Assembly (NCBI RefSeq): GCF_004138325.1
Contig: NZ_SBLB01000004.1
Location: 124,001 to 188,000 of the forward strand
Length of the DNA: 64,000 nucleotides
DNA from: Spirosoma sordidisoli
Lineage (GTDB): Bacteria > Bacteroidota > Bacteroidia > Cytophagales > Spirosomataceae
Direction: 5' to 3'
Below are positions 17,488 to 26,319 of this stretch, one piece after another; position 1 is the stretch's first letter, and each line of letters begins with the position of its first letter. The position numbers and the translations under genes were made by a program. A model generated the notes under the pieces. That model was not told where the DNA came from. It did not search any database and saw nothing but the letters and a program-made list of their open reading frames with translations.

Positions 17488-20484
17488 CTATACCAGGGCG
17501 TCGAACAGAATCTCGGCGGGGTGCTGGGCGTGCCGACCCGTTCCGTCTTTGATCTGGTGCCGACACGAGGTACCGGCGGCCGAAATAATAACCCGGTCGG
17601 TCGTTTGCCGCACGGCCGGAAACAGCACCAGTTCGCCAATCTGCATCGACAGCTCGTAGTGCTCTGTTTCGTAGCCGAATGAGCCTGCCATACCGCAACA
17701 GCCCGACGGAATCAGCTCAACGGCATAGTTGGCAGGCAGCGACAGCACCGTCTTCACCGGCTCCATAGTCGAGAGGGCTTTCTGATGGCAGTGGCCATGT
17801 ACTTTCACCTGCCGGGCATCGGTCGTGAACCGAGTCCGGTCAACGCGACCCGCTTCGGCTTCGCGGGCGAGCCATTCCTCGAACAGGAATGTATGCTGAG
17901 CCATTCGCCGGGCCTCGGCCTTCAGTTCGGCGGGCACCAGATCAGGGTATTCGTCGCGGAAGGTCAGGATGGCCGACGGCTCCAGCCCAACGAGCGGGGT
18001 ATCGGCCGAAACGAGGTCGCGCAGGCCGGTCACGTTCCGAATGGCAAGGGCCCGGGCGTCTTCGACCAGTCCTTTCGACAGATAGGTCCGCCCGCTTTCA
18101 GCGTGGTCCGGCAGGGAAACCGTATAGCCCAGCCGCTCCAGCAGCTGAATGGCTTTCTGGCCAACCGACAGATCGTTGTAGTTCGTAAACTCGTCGAGAA
18201 ACAGGTGCACAACGCGGGGAGCTGTCGTGCCGGCGGCAGGTGCCAACTTGGTGCGCCCTACCGCCTTTTTGGCCCACGCCCGTACGGTGGTATGGCCCAG
18301 CTCCGGCATGGTACGGTCCGGATGAAAGCCTACGGTGCGGTTGGCTATCCGGCGCAGGGCTGGCGTGTTATAGATAGCGTTGTAGGCCCAGGGCGCCAGA
18401 CTGGCCAGCGACATCAGCCGGGAGAAATTTCCAACCAGCCGCGCCCGCATCGGAACGCCTTTTTCCCGATACTGCTGCTGGGTAAACTCGGCCTTCATCC
18501 GGGTCATGTCGACGCTGCTGGGGCACTCCGACTTGCAGGCCTTACACGACAGACAGAGGTCGAGCACGTCTTTTACGGCTTCGTAGTCATGATCCGTCGG
18601 CTTGCTCTGCCGGCTGTAGAAATGCCGGAGCATGTTGGCGCGGGCCCGGGTGGTGTCGCGCTCGCGCCGGGTAGCCATGTAGCTCGGACACATGGTGCCG
18701 CCCGAGAGGTGGGTTTTGCGGCAGTCGCCGGAGCCCGAGCATTTCTCGGCCAGTTCGAGCAGACCGCCGTCTTTCGAGAAGTCAAAAATGGTTTGGGGCT
18801 GCGGAATAGGCGTATCGGCTTCCGACCGCAGCGACTCGTTCATGGCGGGTGTATCGACCACCTTACCGGGGTTGAACGTGTTATGCGGGTCCCAGAGTGC
18901 TTTTACGTCTTTGCAGAGCTGGTAGTTTTCGGGGCCCAGCATGAACGCAATACACTCGCCCCGCAGCCGACCGTCGCCATGCTCGCCGGAGAGCGAACCG
19001 CCGTATTTTTTCACGAGCTGGGCCGTATCCATCAGCAGGGCGCGGAACTTCTGCCGTCCTTCGCCCGACTTCAGGTTGATGAGCGGCAGCGCATGAATCT
19101 CGCCCGCCCCGGCATGGGCCGAATACTCCAGCCTCAGGCCGTGCTGCTCCCAGGCCATCCGGTCCAGCTCATCGATGTAGTCGGGCAGGTCGCGCACGTC
19201 AACGGCCGTATCTTCAATAACGTTGGCCGGCTTATCGTCGCCGGGAATGTTGTACATGATGCTCAGCCCCGCCTTGCGCAGCGCCCACGGCTTTTTGGTG
19301 TCGGCATCGAACAGAATTGGGTAGGCATAGCCGAGCCCCTTCTGCTGCAGCGCCTTCACGAAGGCCGTTGCCTGTTGCTGCACCCCCGCTGCCGTATCGT
19401 CAAAGAACTCGACCATCAGAATCGCCTTGGGGTCGCCCTCAACGAACGCCCGGTTCTTGGTTTGCTCGATGTTGGTTTTGGTCAGTTGCAGGATATAATC
19501 ATCGACCAGCTCGGAAGCCGCGCACCGGTGGTCAAGGGCAACCAGGTTGGCTTCGAGCGACTGCCGGATGGTGTCAAAATGGGCGCAGACCAGGGCCGTT
19601 TCGGCGGGCGGCAGCGGCAGCAGGTTCAGTTTGGCTTCGGTAATGAAGCAGAGCGTTCCTTCCGATCCGGCAATGAGTGGCGCGAAGTTGAAATAGGGCG
19701 AGGGCGCAGACGCCGTATCGTTCTCCTGTTCCCACATCGATACCAGCGCGTCCAGCGCGTAGCCGGTATTTCGGCGGGTAACGGTTGGTTTGGGATACCC
19801 ATCGCGGATGTGCTGACGAATGTCGGGCTGGCTGAGCCAGTCGCGAAACTGGGTATACAGGCGCTGTTCGAGCGGGCTGACCACGTTTTCGCCCCGGCAC
19901 TTGGCCTCGAAGGCATCGCGGCTGAGTGGGCCGAAGGTAACCTCGGCTCCGTCGCTGAGTACGGCGCGGACTTCGAGGAGGTGATCGCGGGTGGTGCCCC
20001 AGATGATGGAATGCAGGCCACACGAGTTATTGCCGATCATGCCACCAATCATGGCCCGGCTGGCGGTGCTGGTTTCGGGGCCGAACAGCAGTCCGTGTGG
20101 GCGAAGCTGGGCGTTGAGGTCATCGCGGATCACCCCCGGCTGTACCCGAACCCACCGCTCGGCCGCGTTGATCTCCAGCACCTGCCCGAAGTATTTGGAG
20201 ATATCGACCACGATACCACTGCCTACCACCTGCCCGGCCAGTGAAGTACCGGCCGCCCGCGGAATCAGGCCTAAGCCGTTCGTCTGCGCAAACCGCAACA
20301 GCCGCTTAATGTCGGCCGGGCTTTTGGGCAGCGCTACCGCCACGGGGATTTCCTGATAAACCGACGCATCGGTGGCATACAGAAGCCGCTGGGCCGTATG
20401 CGCCGGCGATTCATCGAAATACAGGTCGCCCTCGAAGCTGGGCAACAGACTGGCAAAGGGCACTATAGACGGAAGACGGAACAT
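17488..20484 (-). CDS. FAD-linked and 4Fe-4S dehydrogenase (D-2-hydroxyglutarate dehydrogenase / YdiJ type)
   Basis: A 998-residue fused flavin and iron-sulfur oxidoreductase that would oxidise a D-2-hydroxyacid and pass electrons to the quinone pool. Residues 40-190 are the FAD-binding PCMH fold (GLIPRAAGTSLAGQVVGSGI and GPETSTASRAMIGGMIGNNS). About 290-545 is the FAD-oxidase C domain, ending SGEHGDGRLRGE and FNPGKVVDTP. About 590-690 holds two Fe-S regions: CSGSGDCRKT..MCPSY and CLSCKACKSECPS. The C-terminal CCG-type domain has GHCHQKAL and PSGCCGMAGSFGYE. Length and order match the roughly 1000-residue YdiJ class rather than the shorter GlcD. No transporter or regulator is adjacent to indicate the substrate. 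Confidence 0.92.
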   Translation of the reverse strand: MFRLPSIVPFASLLPSFEGDLYFDESPAHTAQRLLYATDASVYQEIPVAVALPKSPADIKRLLRFAQTNGLGLIPRAAGTSLAGQVVGSGIVVDISKYFGQVLEINAAERWVRVQPGVIRDDLNAQLRPHGLLFGPETSTASRAMIGGMIGNNSCGLHSIIWGTTRDHLLEVRAVLSDGAEVTFGPLSRDAFEAKCRGENVVSPLEQRLYTQFRDWLSQPDIRQHIRDGYPKPTVTRRNTGYALDALVSMWEQENDTASAPSPYFNFAPLIAGSEGTLCFITEAKLNLLPLPPAETALVCAHFDTIRQSLEANLVALDHRCAASELVDDYILQLTKTNIEQTKNRAFVEGDPKAILMVEFFDDTAAGVQQQATAFVKALQQKGLGYAYPILFDADTKKPWALRKAGLSIMYNIPGDDKPANVIEDTAVDVRDLPDYIDELDRMAWEQHGLRLEYSAHAGAGEIHALPLINLKSGEGRQKFRALLMDTAQLVKKYGGSLSGEHGDGRLRGECIAFMLGPENYQLCKDVKALWDPHNTFNPGKVVDTPAMNESLRSEADTPIPQPQTIFDFSKDGGLLELAEKCSGSGDCRKTHLSGGTMCPSYMATRRERDTTRARANMLRHFYSRQSKPTDHDYEAVKDVLDLCLSCKACKSECPSSVDMTRMKAEFTQQQYREKGVPMRARLVGNFSRLMSLASLAPWAYNAIYNTPALRRIANRTVGFHPDRTMPELGHTTVRAWAKKAVGRTKLAPAAGTTAPRVVHLFLDEFTNYNDLSVGQKAIQLLERLGYTVSLPDHAESGRTYLSKGLVEDARALAIRNVTGLRDLVSADTPLVGLEPSAILTFRDEYPDLVPAELKAEARRMAQHTFLFEEWLAREAEAGRVDRTRFTTDARQVKVHGHCHQKALSTMEPVKTVLSLPANYAVELIPSGCCGMAGSFGYETEHYELSMQIGELVLFPAVRQTTDRVIISAAGTSCRHQIKDGTGRHAQHPAEILFDALV

Positions 20485-20572
20485 GCGTAACGGGGATCAA
20501 TCGACCCCTAAAAGTACGAAGAAACTGACGTTGAACGGTTGCCTGGCCTGCGCATCAACCCTAGTTACACCA

Positions 20573-20625
20573 AACGCGCGCCGGCCGGATACGAGGATGT
20601 TACCTGTATCCGGCCGGCGCGCGTT
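20573..20625 (-). terminator. Strong hairpin terminator of the winged-helix/DUF4097 operon
   Basis: A perfect 20-bp GC-rich stem (20573-20592 with 20606-20625) and a 13-base loop. It lies 24 bases after the DUF4097 stop on the minus strand. No clear T-run follows. Confidence 0.7.
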
Positions 20626-20649
20626 ATCAGAAAAACCAGCGGTCGCCTG

Positions 20650-21717
20650 TTAGTTGATCGACACGCTACCGCTGCTGGCTGAAATATTGACGGGAATACC
20701 GCCCCCGTTGAGTTTGCCGCGCACCCGGTCCTTTTCGATGTCTCCTTCAAAGCGAGCCAGCCGCTCGGGCATGTTGACCCGGTTACCGCTCAGGTTCAGG
20801 TCCAGTCCCTTATCCAGTGGCATCTGTACCCGAACGCTGCCGGCCGTGGTGTTCAGCCGAACGTATTTACCGAGCTGGCTTATGCTTACTTCTACACTGC
20901 CGGCGCTGGTACTGGCGTCGATACTGCCGGCCACGTTGGCCAGCCGAATCGAACCGCCCGACGTGCCGGCTTTGATGTCGCCGTCGAGGTCGCGGCCCCG
21001 TACGCTGCCCCCGCTGGTCTGGGCGTCGATATCCCCCTTGAGGCCGTTGAGTTCAATGCTGCCACCCGACGTATGCAGCCGCATATCGCCCGACGATTCG
21101 CTGGCGTGGATGCTGCCGCCCGAGGTTTGCAGGTCGAGGATGCCCGCCGTGCTCCGGCAACGATCGAGGTGGATGCTGCCACCCGAGGTCTGACCATTGA
21201 TATCGCCCTGTACATCGTTCAGGTGCAGGCTGCCGCCACTGGTCCGGAAGCGCTGTTTGCCGCTGATGCCCGCCAGCCGGATGCTGCCGCCCGACGTACG
21301 CAGGTCCGTTGTTACGTTGCGGGGGGTGTAGAACTTGAAGCCGATGCTGAGGCTCCGGTTCCAGCGGTCGCGGTCGTTATTCCGGCGCTTGGCGATGGCC
21401 ACGATGGTGCCGCCTTCCTGCGTAATGGTTATGTCATAGTCTTTCAGGCGTTCTTCGATCTCGGCTTTGTCGAGGTTGTTGCGGCCGTTCCAGTTGTTGG
21501 GGCGCACGTACATTTCTACCTTGGCGTTCCGGTCGGTACCGCCTTCGATCGTCAGGCTTCCGCCCGATGTTTCGGCCCGTACGGCGTTGATATTACCCGA
21601 AAACGTTTTGATCTGGAACGGCTCTTCCCGATCCTCGCGGTGGGTATCGAGAGCAAAGGTGGGTAGACTTAGGGTGGCTGCGCTGAGCAGGGTCAGGAAA
21701 AACTGGCTGCGTTTCAT
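20650..21717 (-). CDS. Secreted DUF4097 beta-helix protein with 18-residue TSGGSI repeats
   Basis: A 355-residue exported protein. The ATG at 21717 opens a signal peptide (MKRSQFFLTLLSAATLSLPTFA), so it is preferred to the open frame upstream. After a beta-rich N-terminal part (KTFSGNINAVRAETSGGSLTIEGG), residues 140-270 carry seven or eight units beginning TSGGS, mostly 18 residues long (for example TSGGSIELNGLKGDIDAQ). This predicts a regular beta-solenoid. DUF4097 proteins are often called putative adhesins, but their role is unproven. It is the last gene of an operon with a transmembrane winged-helix regulator 67 bases upstream and is followed by a strong terminator. No C-terminal sorting domain is visible. 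Confidence 0.88.
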   Translation of the reverse strand: MKRSQFFLTLLSAATLSLPTFALDTHREDREEPFQIKTFSGNINAVRAETSGGSLTIEGGTDRNAKVEMYVRPNNWNGRNNLDKAEIEERLKDYDITITQEGGTIVAIAKRRNNDRDRWNRSLSIGFKFYTPRNVTTDLRTSGGSIRLAGISGKQRFRTSGGSLHLNDVQGDINGQTSGGSIHLDRCRSTAGILDLQTSGGSIHASESSGDMRLHTSGGSIELNGLKGDIDAQTSGGSVRGRDLDGDIKAGTSGGSIRLANVAGSIDASTSAGSVEVSISQLGKYVRLNTTAGSVRVQMPLDKGLDLNLSGNRVNMPERLARFEGDIEKDRVRGKLNGGGIPVNISASSGSVSIN

Positions 21718-21784
21718 GGCTGATGGTTTGTTTTCGAAGGAAAGATGCGTTTCGGTAACAGAAGGTTGCACGGCTACTTACCGA

Positions 21785-22723
21785 TTATTCACCGGTGCGG
21801 ACTTCCAGCCGGTACCCGACCCCGTGTACGGCTACGATGCGCACCGCCGGGTCGGCCTGTACGAGCTTCCGCAACCGCGAAACAAACACATCGACGCTTC
21901 GCCCAACGATAATGCCTTCGTCTTCCCAGACCGCTTTCAGGATGGCGTCGCGCTCCAGCACCCGATTGGCATGTTGTACGAGGAGCCGCAGCAGCTTGGC
22001 CTCGCGGTAGGTCAGGTTCTGCTCGGTACCGGCCGTCCGGAGCGTCTGCCGCCCCAGGTCGAGAACCGTGTTGCCGAAGTGTACCTGATCGGGGTTTACG
22101 TTGGTCGGTTCAGCGGGTCTCGTTTGTGTCGATACGGTGGTCTGCGGAGCCACGGCGCGTTGCCAGGACATATACAGCAGACCAACCAGCAGCCCCCCGA
22201 CCGCGAGTAGCCAGCCCGTATGGGTACGCGGGGCGGGCGCGGCCGGAGGAGCCAGGGTGACCTGTAAGGTATAACAGCCAGCCCGCCTGGCCCGGCCGCT
22301 ACAGGGTACCGGTTGGTTATCCATCAGATCGGTGACGCTGTAGCCCAGTTGCACCTGGCCCGTAGTACAGTCCAGCACCACTACGTCGTAGGCCTCGGTG
22401 ATCCGGTGCAGCCGGAACGACGCCTGCAACAGGGCGGGCAGGGTGTCGTAGTCAAACGCCTGGGTCAGCTGGAGCCGAAACGTATGCGGGCCCGTCCGCT
22501 GTACCGGCAGGATGCGCGAGGTCGAGTCGCCGGCCGCGCGCAGCAGATGATGCGCTGTCCGGCGCAGGGCCAGGTTTACGTTGTCGTCCCGGCTGCGGGC
22601 TTCCGAGGGTGAACCATCGGGGGTAGCGCCGATAAACTGCGCAAACAGCAGCGCCAGGCCGAGCAGGCAGGCTCCTCCTGTCAGAACGCGCCTAAGTGGG
22701 GCAGCAATGGATAACCCTTTCAT
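21785..22723 (-). CDS. Membrane-spanning winged-helix (OmpR/PhoB-type) transcriptional regulator
   Basis: A 312-residue one-component regulator. There are two predicted membrane segments: one at about 13-33 (GACLLGLALLFAQFIG) and one at about 170-186 (GWLLAVGGLLVGLLYMSW). The stretch between (about 40-160) would be a periplasmic sensor (GDSTSRILPVQ, LPALLQASF, YDVVVLDCTTGQVQLGYSV, PCSGRARRAGCYTLQVTL). Its conserved Cys pair could form a disulfide. Residues 218-310 are a PhoB-type winged helix (LTYREAKLLRLLVQHANRVL, GRSVDVFVSRLRKLV, VHGVGYRLEV). The layout resembles ToxR but with the DNA-binding domain at the C-terminus. It has no receiver domain. It sits between two small secreted proteins and a DUF4097 protein, which may be its signals or targets. 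Confidence 0.9.
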   Translation of the reverse strand: MKGLSIAAPLRRVLTGGACLLGLALLFAQFIGATPDGSPSEARSRDDNVNLALRRTAHHLLRAAGDSTSRILPVQRTGPHTFRLQLTQAFDYDTLPALLQASFRLHRITEAYDVVVLDCTTGQVQLGYSVTDLMDNQPVPCSGRARRAGCYTLQVTLAPPAAPAPRTHTGWLLAVGGLLVGLLYMSWQRAVAPQTTVSTQTRPAEPTNVNPDQVHFGNTVLDLGRQTLRTAGTEQNLTYREAKLLRLLVQHANRVLERDAILKAVWEDEGIIVGRSVDVFVSRLRKLVQADPAVRIVAVHGVGYRLEVRTGE

Positions 22724-22735
22724 GGCAGCACTAAT

Positions 22736-23194
22736 CTAGCAATTGTCGTTCCGCCTGAACCAGCTTATCAAGGGGTCAAACGGTTTTAGTCGTATTACCT
22801 GCTGGGTACGCCGACCACCAGCCTGGGCTTTCGCATCGCCCGCCAGATCGATGACCAGTTCGTCGCCCGCCCGGGCCACCGGCATCAGCTCCTGCAGCTG
22901 AACCGAATAGACATCGTGGGTGTCGTTCGATGCGCCCTGCCGGATGATGGTGCCCGCCCGCCGGAGGTAGACCCGAAACGGCAGCGGTTTGTGGTTGGCA
23001 CTGGCCGGATCGCCGTGCACAACGGCCAGCACCCCCCGGGTATACATGGTGAACGACTCGATGTTGAGCGGGTGGCCGTTCAGGGTGATTGGGTTGCAGT
23101 ACAGACCCGCCGGTTGCTGCTGCGCCCAGACAGCCTGAGCGCAGATAATCAGGCCCAGCAGCGCAACTCTAAAAGGGGTTGTTACAGACTTCAT
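22736..23194 (-). CDS. Small secreted protein of unknown function, paralogue of the next gene upstream
   Basis: A 152-residue exported protein. The ATG at 23194 opens a signal peptide (MKSVTTPFRVALLGLIICAQAVWAQ). The mature part looks like a single beta-sandwich: LPFRVYLRRAGTIIRQG, YSVQLQELMPVARAGDELVIDL, then TQQVIRLKPF. The F-V-x-L-R-x-G and (A/K)GD(E/R)(L/I)V pattern resembles the last domain of gliding proteins such as GldM, but the similarity is too weak to assert. It is 22 bases downstream of a similar gene and 12 bases upstream of the regulator gene, so it is co-transcribed. Confidence 0.75.
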   Translation of the reverse strand: MKSVTTPFRVALLGLIICAQAVWAQQQPAGLYCNPITLNGHPLNIESFTMYTRGVLAVVHGDPASANHKPLPFRVYLRRAGTIIRQGASNDTHDVYSVQLQELMPVARAGDELVIDLAGDAKAQAGGRRTQQVIRLKPFDPLISWFRRNDNC

Positions 23195-23216
23195 GGGGTG
23201 AGTGTTATCCAGACAG

Positions 23217-23624
23217 TTATTGAACCAGAATTTCATTATGGGGCAGCGCATACCGGTTGTCGACGGTGAGTAGCACGATACGATCGCCTTTCCGGCAGCT
23301 GGCCAGCACCCGCTGAAGGGGCAGTTTCTGAAACGTATGGCCGGCATACATGCGCAGGGTTCCCGTCGATTTGTCGCGGATGGCTACCTTGAACCCGATT
23401 TTGTCGATGGCCCGGGTTGCTGTCGGCGATAGGGCTACGGTGCGAACGGTCAGCTCGCCCGTGGTTTTGGCCGACAGGCGGCACCTTCCGGTCGTTGTGT
23501 ACTGATCGACCAGCATGCGGTTGCCCACGAAAGCGGCCGAGCAGGTGTTAGGTTGTTGAGCAAAAGTCAGGCCAGGCGCGGCACACGCCAGCCCGATGAG
23601 CAGTAAGCAAGCTGTTGTCTTCAT
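23217..23624 (-). CDS. Small secreted protein of unknown function, first gene of the regulator operon
   Basis: A 135-residue exported protein. The ATG at 23624 opens a signal peptide (MKTTACLLLIGLACAAPGLTFAQ). The mature part has IGFKVAIRDKSTGTLRMYAG and LPLQRVLASCRKGDRIVLLTV, which align by eye with the next gene product (FRVYLRRAGT.., ..ARAGDELVIDL). The two are therefore probably duplicated single-domain beta-sandwich proteins. A well-placed TAnnTTTG promoter lies 26 bases upstream. The four-gene order (two secreted proteins, regulator, DUF4097) suggests a sensor-and-envelope module. The function is unknown. Confidence 0.75.
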   Translation of the reverse strand: MKTTACLLLIGLACAAPGLTFAQQPNTCSAAFVGNRMLVDQYTTTGRCRLSAKTTGELTVRTVALSPTATRAIDKIGFKVAIRDKSTGTLRMYAGHTFQKLPLQRVLASCRKGDRIVLLTVDNRYALPHNEILVQ

Positions 23625-23649
23625 CGGTCTTGTCCATTGGGTGATGAAG

Positions 23650-23683
23650 CAAATGTAGCCCACCGTACTCCGCACGCTGTCAA
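23650..23683 (-). promoter_or_regulatory. Bacteroidota-type promoter of the winged-helix operon
   Basis: On the minus strand TTG is followed after 23 bases by TACATTTG, an exact match to TAnnTTTG. It ends 26 bases before the first start codon. This is the cleanest such match in the window, though the spacer is at the long end of the reported range. Confidence 0.5.
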
Positions 23684-23828
23684 TAGGCTGTAAAACCTTG
23701 TAAAGGAAATGTAAAAGTATATTTTATTACTGATTTCCAACGGGCTGCGGCACTAGTCTCGGGATGGGAGAGGCCAGACTACAGATGGGTGCGATAGTGG
23801 CCTCCGGGCGACATCAGCCTCCGGACAG

Positions 23829-23865
23829 GAGACGCAATGGCCAGGCCGCCGGGCGGTTGCGTCTC
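23829..23865. repeat. GAGACGCAA...TTGCGTCTC hairpin after an FtsX permease gene
   Basis: Nine-base perfect arms enclose an inner CCGCC/GGCGG stem. It ends 5 bases before the stop of the FtsX gene on the minus strand, so it could act as its terminator. A shorter relative with the same GAGAC/GTCTC ends and CCGGGCGG core is found in the same position after another FtsX gene. Confidence 0.6.
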
Positions 23866-23869
23866 TACG

Positions 23870-26287
23870 TTAGTCAGATTTCAGGGACTGGACGGGGTTG
23901 GTCAGGGCAGCTTTCAGGCTTTGGAAACTGACCGTCAGCAGGGCGATGCCAACGGCGATGGCGCCTGCCAGGGCAAACATCCACCACTCGATCTCGATCT
24001 TGTAGTCGAAATCCTGGAGCCACCCGCTCATGATATACCAGGCCAGGGGCGATGCAATGAGCAGCGCGATGAGCACCAGCCGAACAAAATCCGCCGAAAA
24101 CAACCCAACAATATGGCGGGTCGAGGCACCCAGCACTTTACGAATGCCGACTTCTTTTGTGCGCGACTCGGCCATGAACGCCACCACCCCGTATAACCCC
24201 AGGCAACCGATCAGGATGGCGATACCGGCCAGCAACCGGAACAGCAAAAACAACCGCTCTTCGTTGCGGTAAAAGTCATCGATGGCTTCGTCGACGAACT
24301 CGTAGGTGAAAACAAAGTCCGGGAATGTGGCGGTCCATGCCTTCTCAACGGTGCTTACTAACCGACTGATGGCCTCCGTTCCGCCGGCCTGGGTCGACAG
24401 CTTGATGCTCAACTGGCCATAGGTGTCGCGCAGGGTCGTTATCGCGCAGGGCTGCGTTCGCTGATGCAGCGAGAAGGTATTGAAGTCTTTGACAACGCCG
24501 ACGATCGGTTTTTTGGTGGAGCTGCCGCCCAGGGTTATGAATGTGCCGATCACCTGCTGCGGATCGCGCAGACCCAGCTTGTTGACGAACGATTCATTGA
24601 CAACCACTTCGCGTATGGTATCGGCCGGCTGATGAATACGGCCTGCCACCAGGGTTAAGCCGTAGGTACTGAAGTAGGCGGTATCGGCCGGACGCATCAC
24701 CAGCGAAAAATCAGCCTCCTTATCGGCATTGCCATACCGAAAGCTGGTCCACCAGTTCCCGACGGCCGACGGTGTCGACAGGCTGTAACTCACCGACTGG
24801 ATAGCGGGCTGACCAGCCAGCCGGGCCTTCAGCGTTTCGAGTTGCCCCGTTTTAGGCCCGTCGGGTAAGGGTACCGTCAGCACGGCGTCTTTGTTATACC
24901 CCAGGTCGGCCGACCGGAAATACTGCATCTGGCTGTAGGCCACGATGGTACCGATGATCAGCAGCTGCGACACGGCGAACTGCCCTACAATCAGGCTCCG
25001 GCGCAGGGTTAGCTGGCTGCCCCCCACCGATCGTATGCTTCCTTTCAGCGCCAGCACCGGCTGATAGCCCGACAAGACCAGCGCCGGATAGAACCCGGCC
25101 AGCAGGGTTGTGCAAACCGCCAGGCCGGCCAGAAACGCCAGGATGACGGGCTCGAACAGCACCGCCTGCGTGAGCCGGACGTCGAGCAGCCCGACAACGT
25201 AGGGCAGCGACAGGTAGGCCACCAGCAGCGCCAGCAGCACCGCCAGCCCCGTCAGCAGACCCGTTTCGCCCAGGAACTGCCGCACGAGCTGCGCCCGTGA
25301 ACTACCCAGCACTTTCCGCACTCCGACTTCTCTGGCGCGACGAATAGCCTGCGCCGTAGCCAGATTAACGAAGTTGATGCAGGCCGTAACCAGAATAAAC
25401 AGCCCGATCAGCGTCATGGCCCAGATGGTTTGTCGGCTCACGGTCCGGTTGGCAAAGTTGCCGGTGCGGGTGTCGACATGGATCTGGGTGAGGGGCTGTA
25501 GCTCGTAGCGAAGGCGTTTGGCGTCGTCGGGTTTGTGGTATTTGTTGGTGAACCCGACCAGTTGCCGTTCCATAGCCGCCGGTGTCCGGGTCTCGGGCAG
25601 CATCAGGTACAGCTGCGCCTGGCTCGAGTTCGACCCCCAGTCGTCCCAACGGGTGTTGGCGCCAAACGTTTTCAGCGAGGCCAGTGACAGCATCAGCTCG
25701 AAAGGAAGGCTGCTGGTAGCCGGTGGTGCCTGTACGATGCCCGTTACCACAAAATCCATCCGGTTACTCAACCGAATCGTCTTGCCCATCGGGTTGGCCG
25801 TACCGAAGTATTTCTGCGCCATCCGCTCCGACAGCACCACTGTGTTGGGGTTCGAGAGGGCGGTTTCTGCGCTTCCTTTTTTCCAGCGGTAATCAAACAT
25901 CCGGAAATAGGCTGGTTCGATAAACGCCATGACACCGGCGGGCTCGTCGAACTTGTTGCCATTCGCAGCCCGAACCACCCCTTCAACTTCGTGAACCAGG
26001 GTAAGCTGACGACCTATGTCCGGGAAGTCCGTTCGCAGAGCCGCCAGTATTGGCAGCGGCACCCCTACGTTACGCTGGTCGTCTTCAGCATCGGTATAGT
26101 ACGTGATGAGCCGGTACAGGCGGTCGGCCTGGGTATGATGCCGGTCGTAGCTCAGCTCATACCGGATGGCCAGAAACAGCAGCAGGCAACAGGCCAGCCC
26201 CAGCGTTAAGCCGACAACGTTGATGAACGTATAATTCCAGTTGCGACGCAAAGCCCGCAGAGCCGTGGTCAGGTAGCTACGCAGCAT
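23870..26287 (-). CDS. MacB/FtsX-type ABC transporter permease
   Basis: An 805-residue inner-membrane protein made of two MacB-PCD/FtsX halves, the usual full-length Bacteroidota form. An N-terminal membrane helix (about 20-42) is followed by a large extracytoplasmic domain, then four helices including RRAREVGVRKVLGSSRAQLV near residue 315. A second extracytoplasmic domain follows, and the last three helices start at RTKEVGIRKVLGASTRHIVG. The repeated E-V-G-x-R-K-V-L-G-x-S motif is the coupling region for the ATPase. Such proteins use ATP hydrolysis mechanically for export or signalling. No ATPase gene is next to it. It follows a small secreted-protein gene by 32 bases and shares its sigma-54-like promoter. 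Confidence 0.95.
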   Translation of the reverse strand: MLRSYLTTALRALRRNWNYTFINVVGLTLGLACCLLLFLAIRYELSYDRHHTQADRLYRLITYYTDAEDDQRNVGVPLPILAALRTDFPDIGRQLTLVHEVEGVVRAANGNKFDEPAGVMAFIEPAYFRMFDYRWKKGSAETALSNPNTVVLSERMAQKYFGTANPMGKTIRLSNRMDFVVTGIVQAPPATSSLPFELMLSLASLKTFGANTRWDDWGSNSSQAQLYLMLPETRTPAAMERQLVGFTNKYHKPDDAKRLRYELQPLTQIHVDTRTGNFANRTVSRQTIWAMTLIGLFILVTACINFVNLATAQAIRRAREVGVRKVLGSSRAQLVRQFLGETGLLTGLAVLLALLVAYLSLPYVVGLLDVRLTQAVLFEPVILAFLAGLAVCTTLLAGFYPALVLSGYQPVLALKGSIRSVGGSQLTLRRSLIVGQFAVSQLLIIGTIVAYSQMQYFRSADLGYNKDAVLTVPLPDGPKTGQLETLKARLAGQPAIQSVSYSLSTPSAVGNWWTSFRYGNADKEADFSLVMRPADTAYFSTYGLTLVAGRIHQPADTIREVVVNESFVNKLGLRDPQQVIGTFITLGGSSTKKPIVGVVKDFNTFSLHQRTQPCAITTLRDTYGQLSIKLSTQAGGTEAISRLVSTVEKAWTATFPDFVFTYEFVDEAIDDFYRNEERLFLLFRLLAGIAILIGCLGLYGVVAFMAESRTKEVGIRKVLGASTRHIVGLFSADFVRLVLIALLIASPLAWYIMSGWLQDFDYKIEIEWWMFALAGAIAVGIALLTVSFQSLKAALTNPVQSLKSD

Positions 26288-26319
26288 AGTGGTAAAAGAG
26301 AGGAAGGCAACGAGAAAAG

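Noticed and set aside
17785-20244. 819-codon plus-strand open frame opposite the FAD/Fe-S dehydrogenase
   Set aside because: Antisense shadow: the minus strand has all family motifs, and the plus-strand protein shows no recognisable fold.
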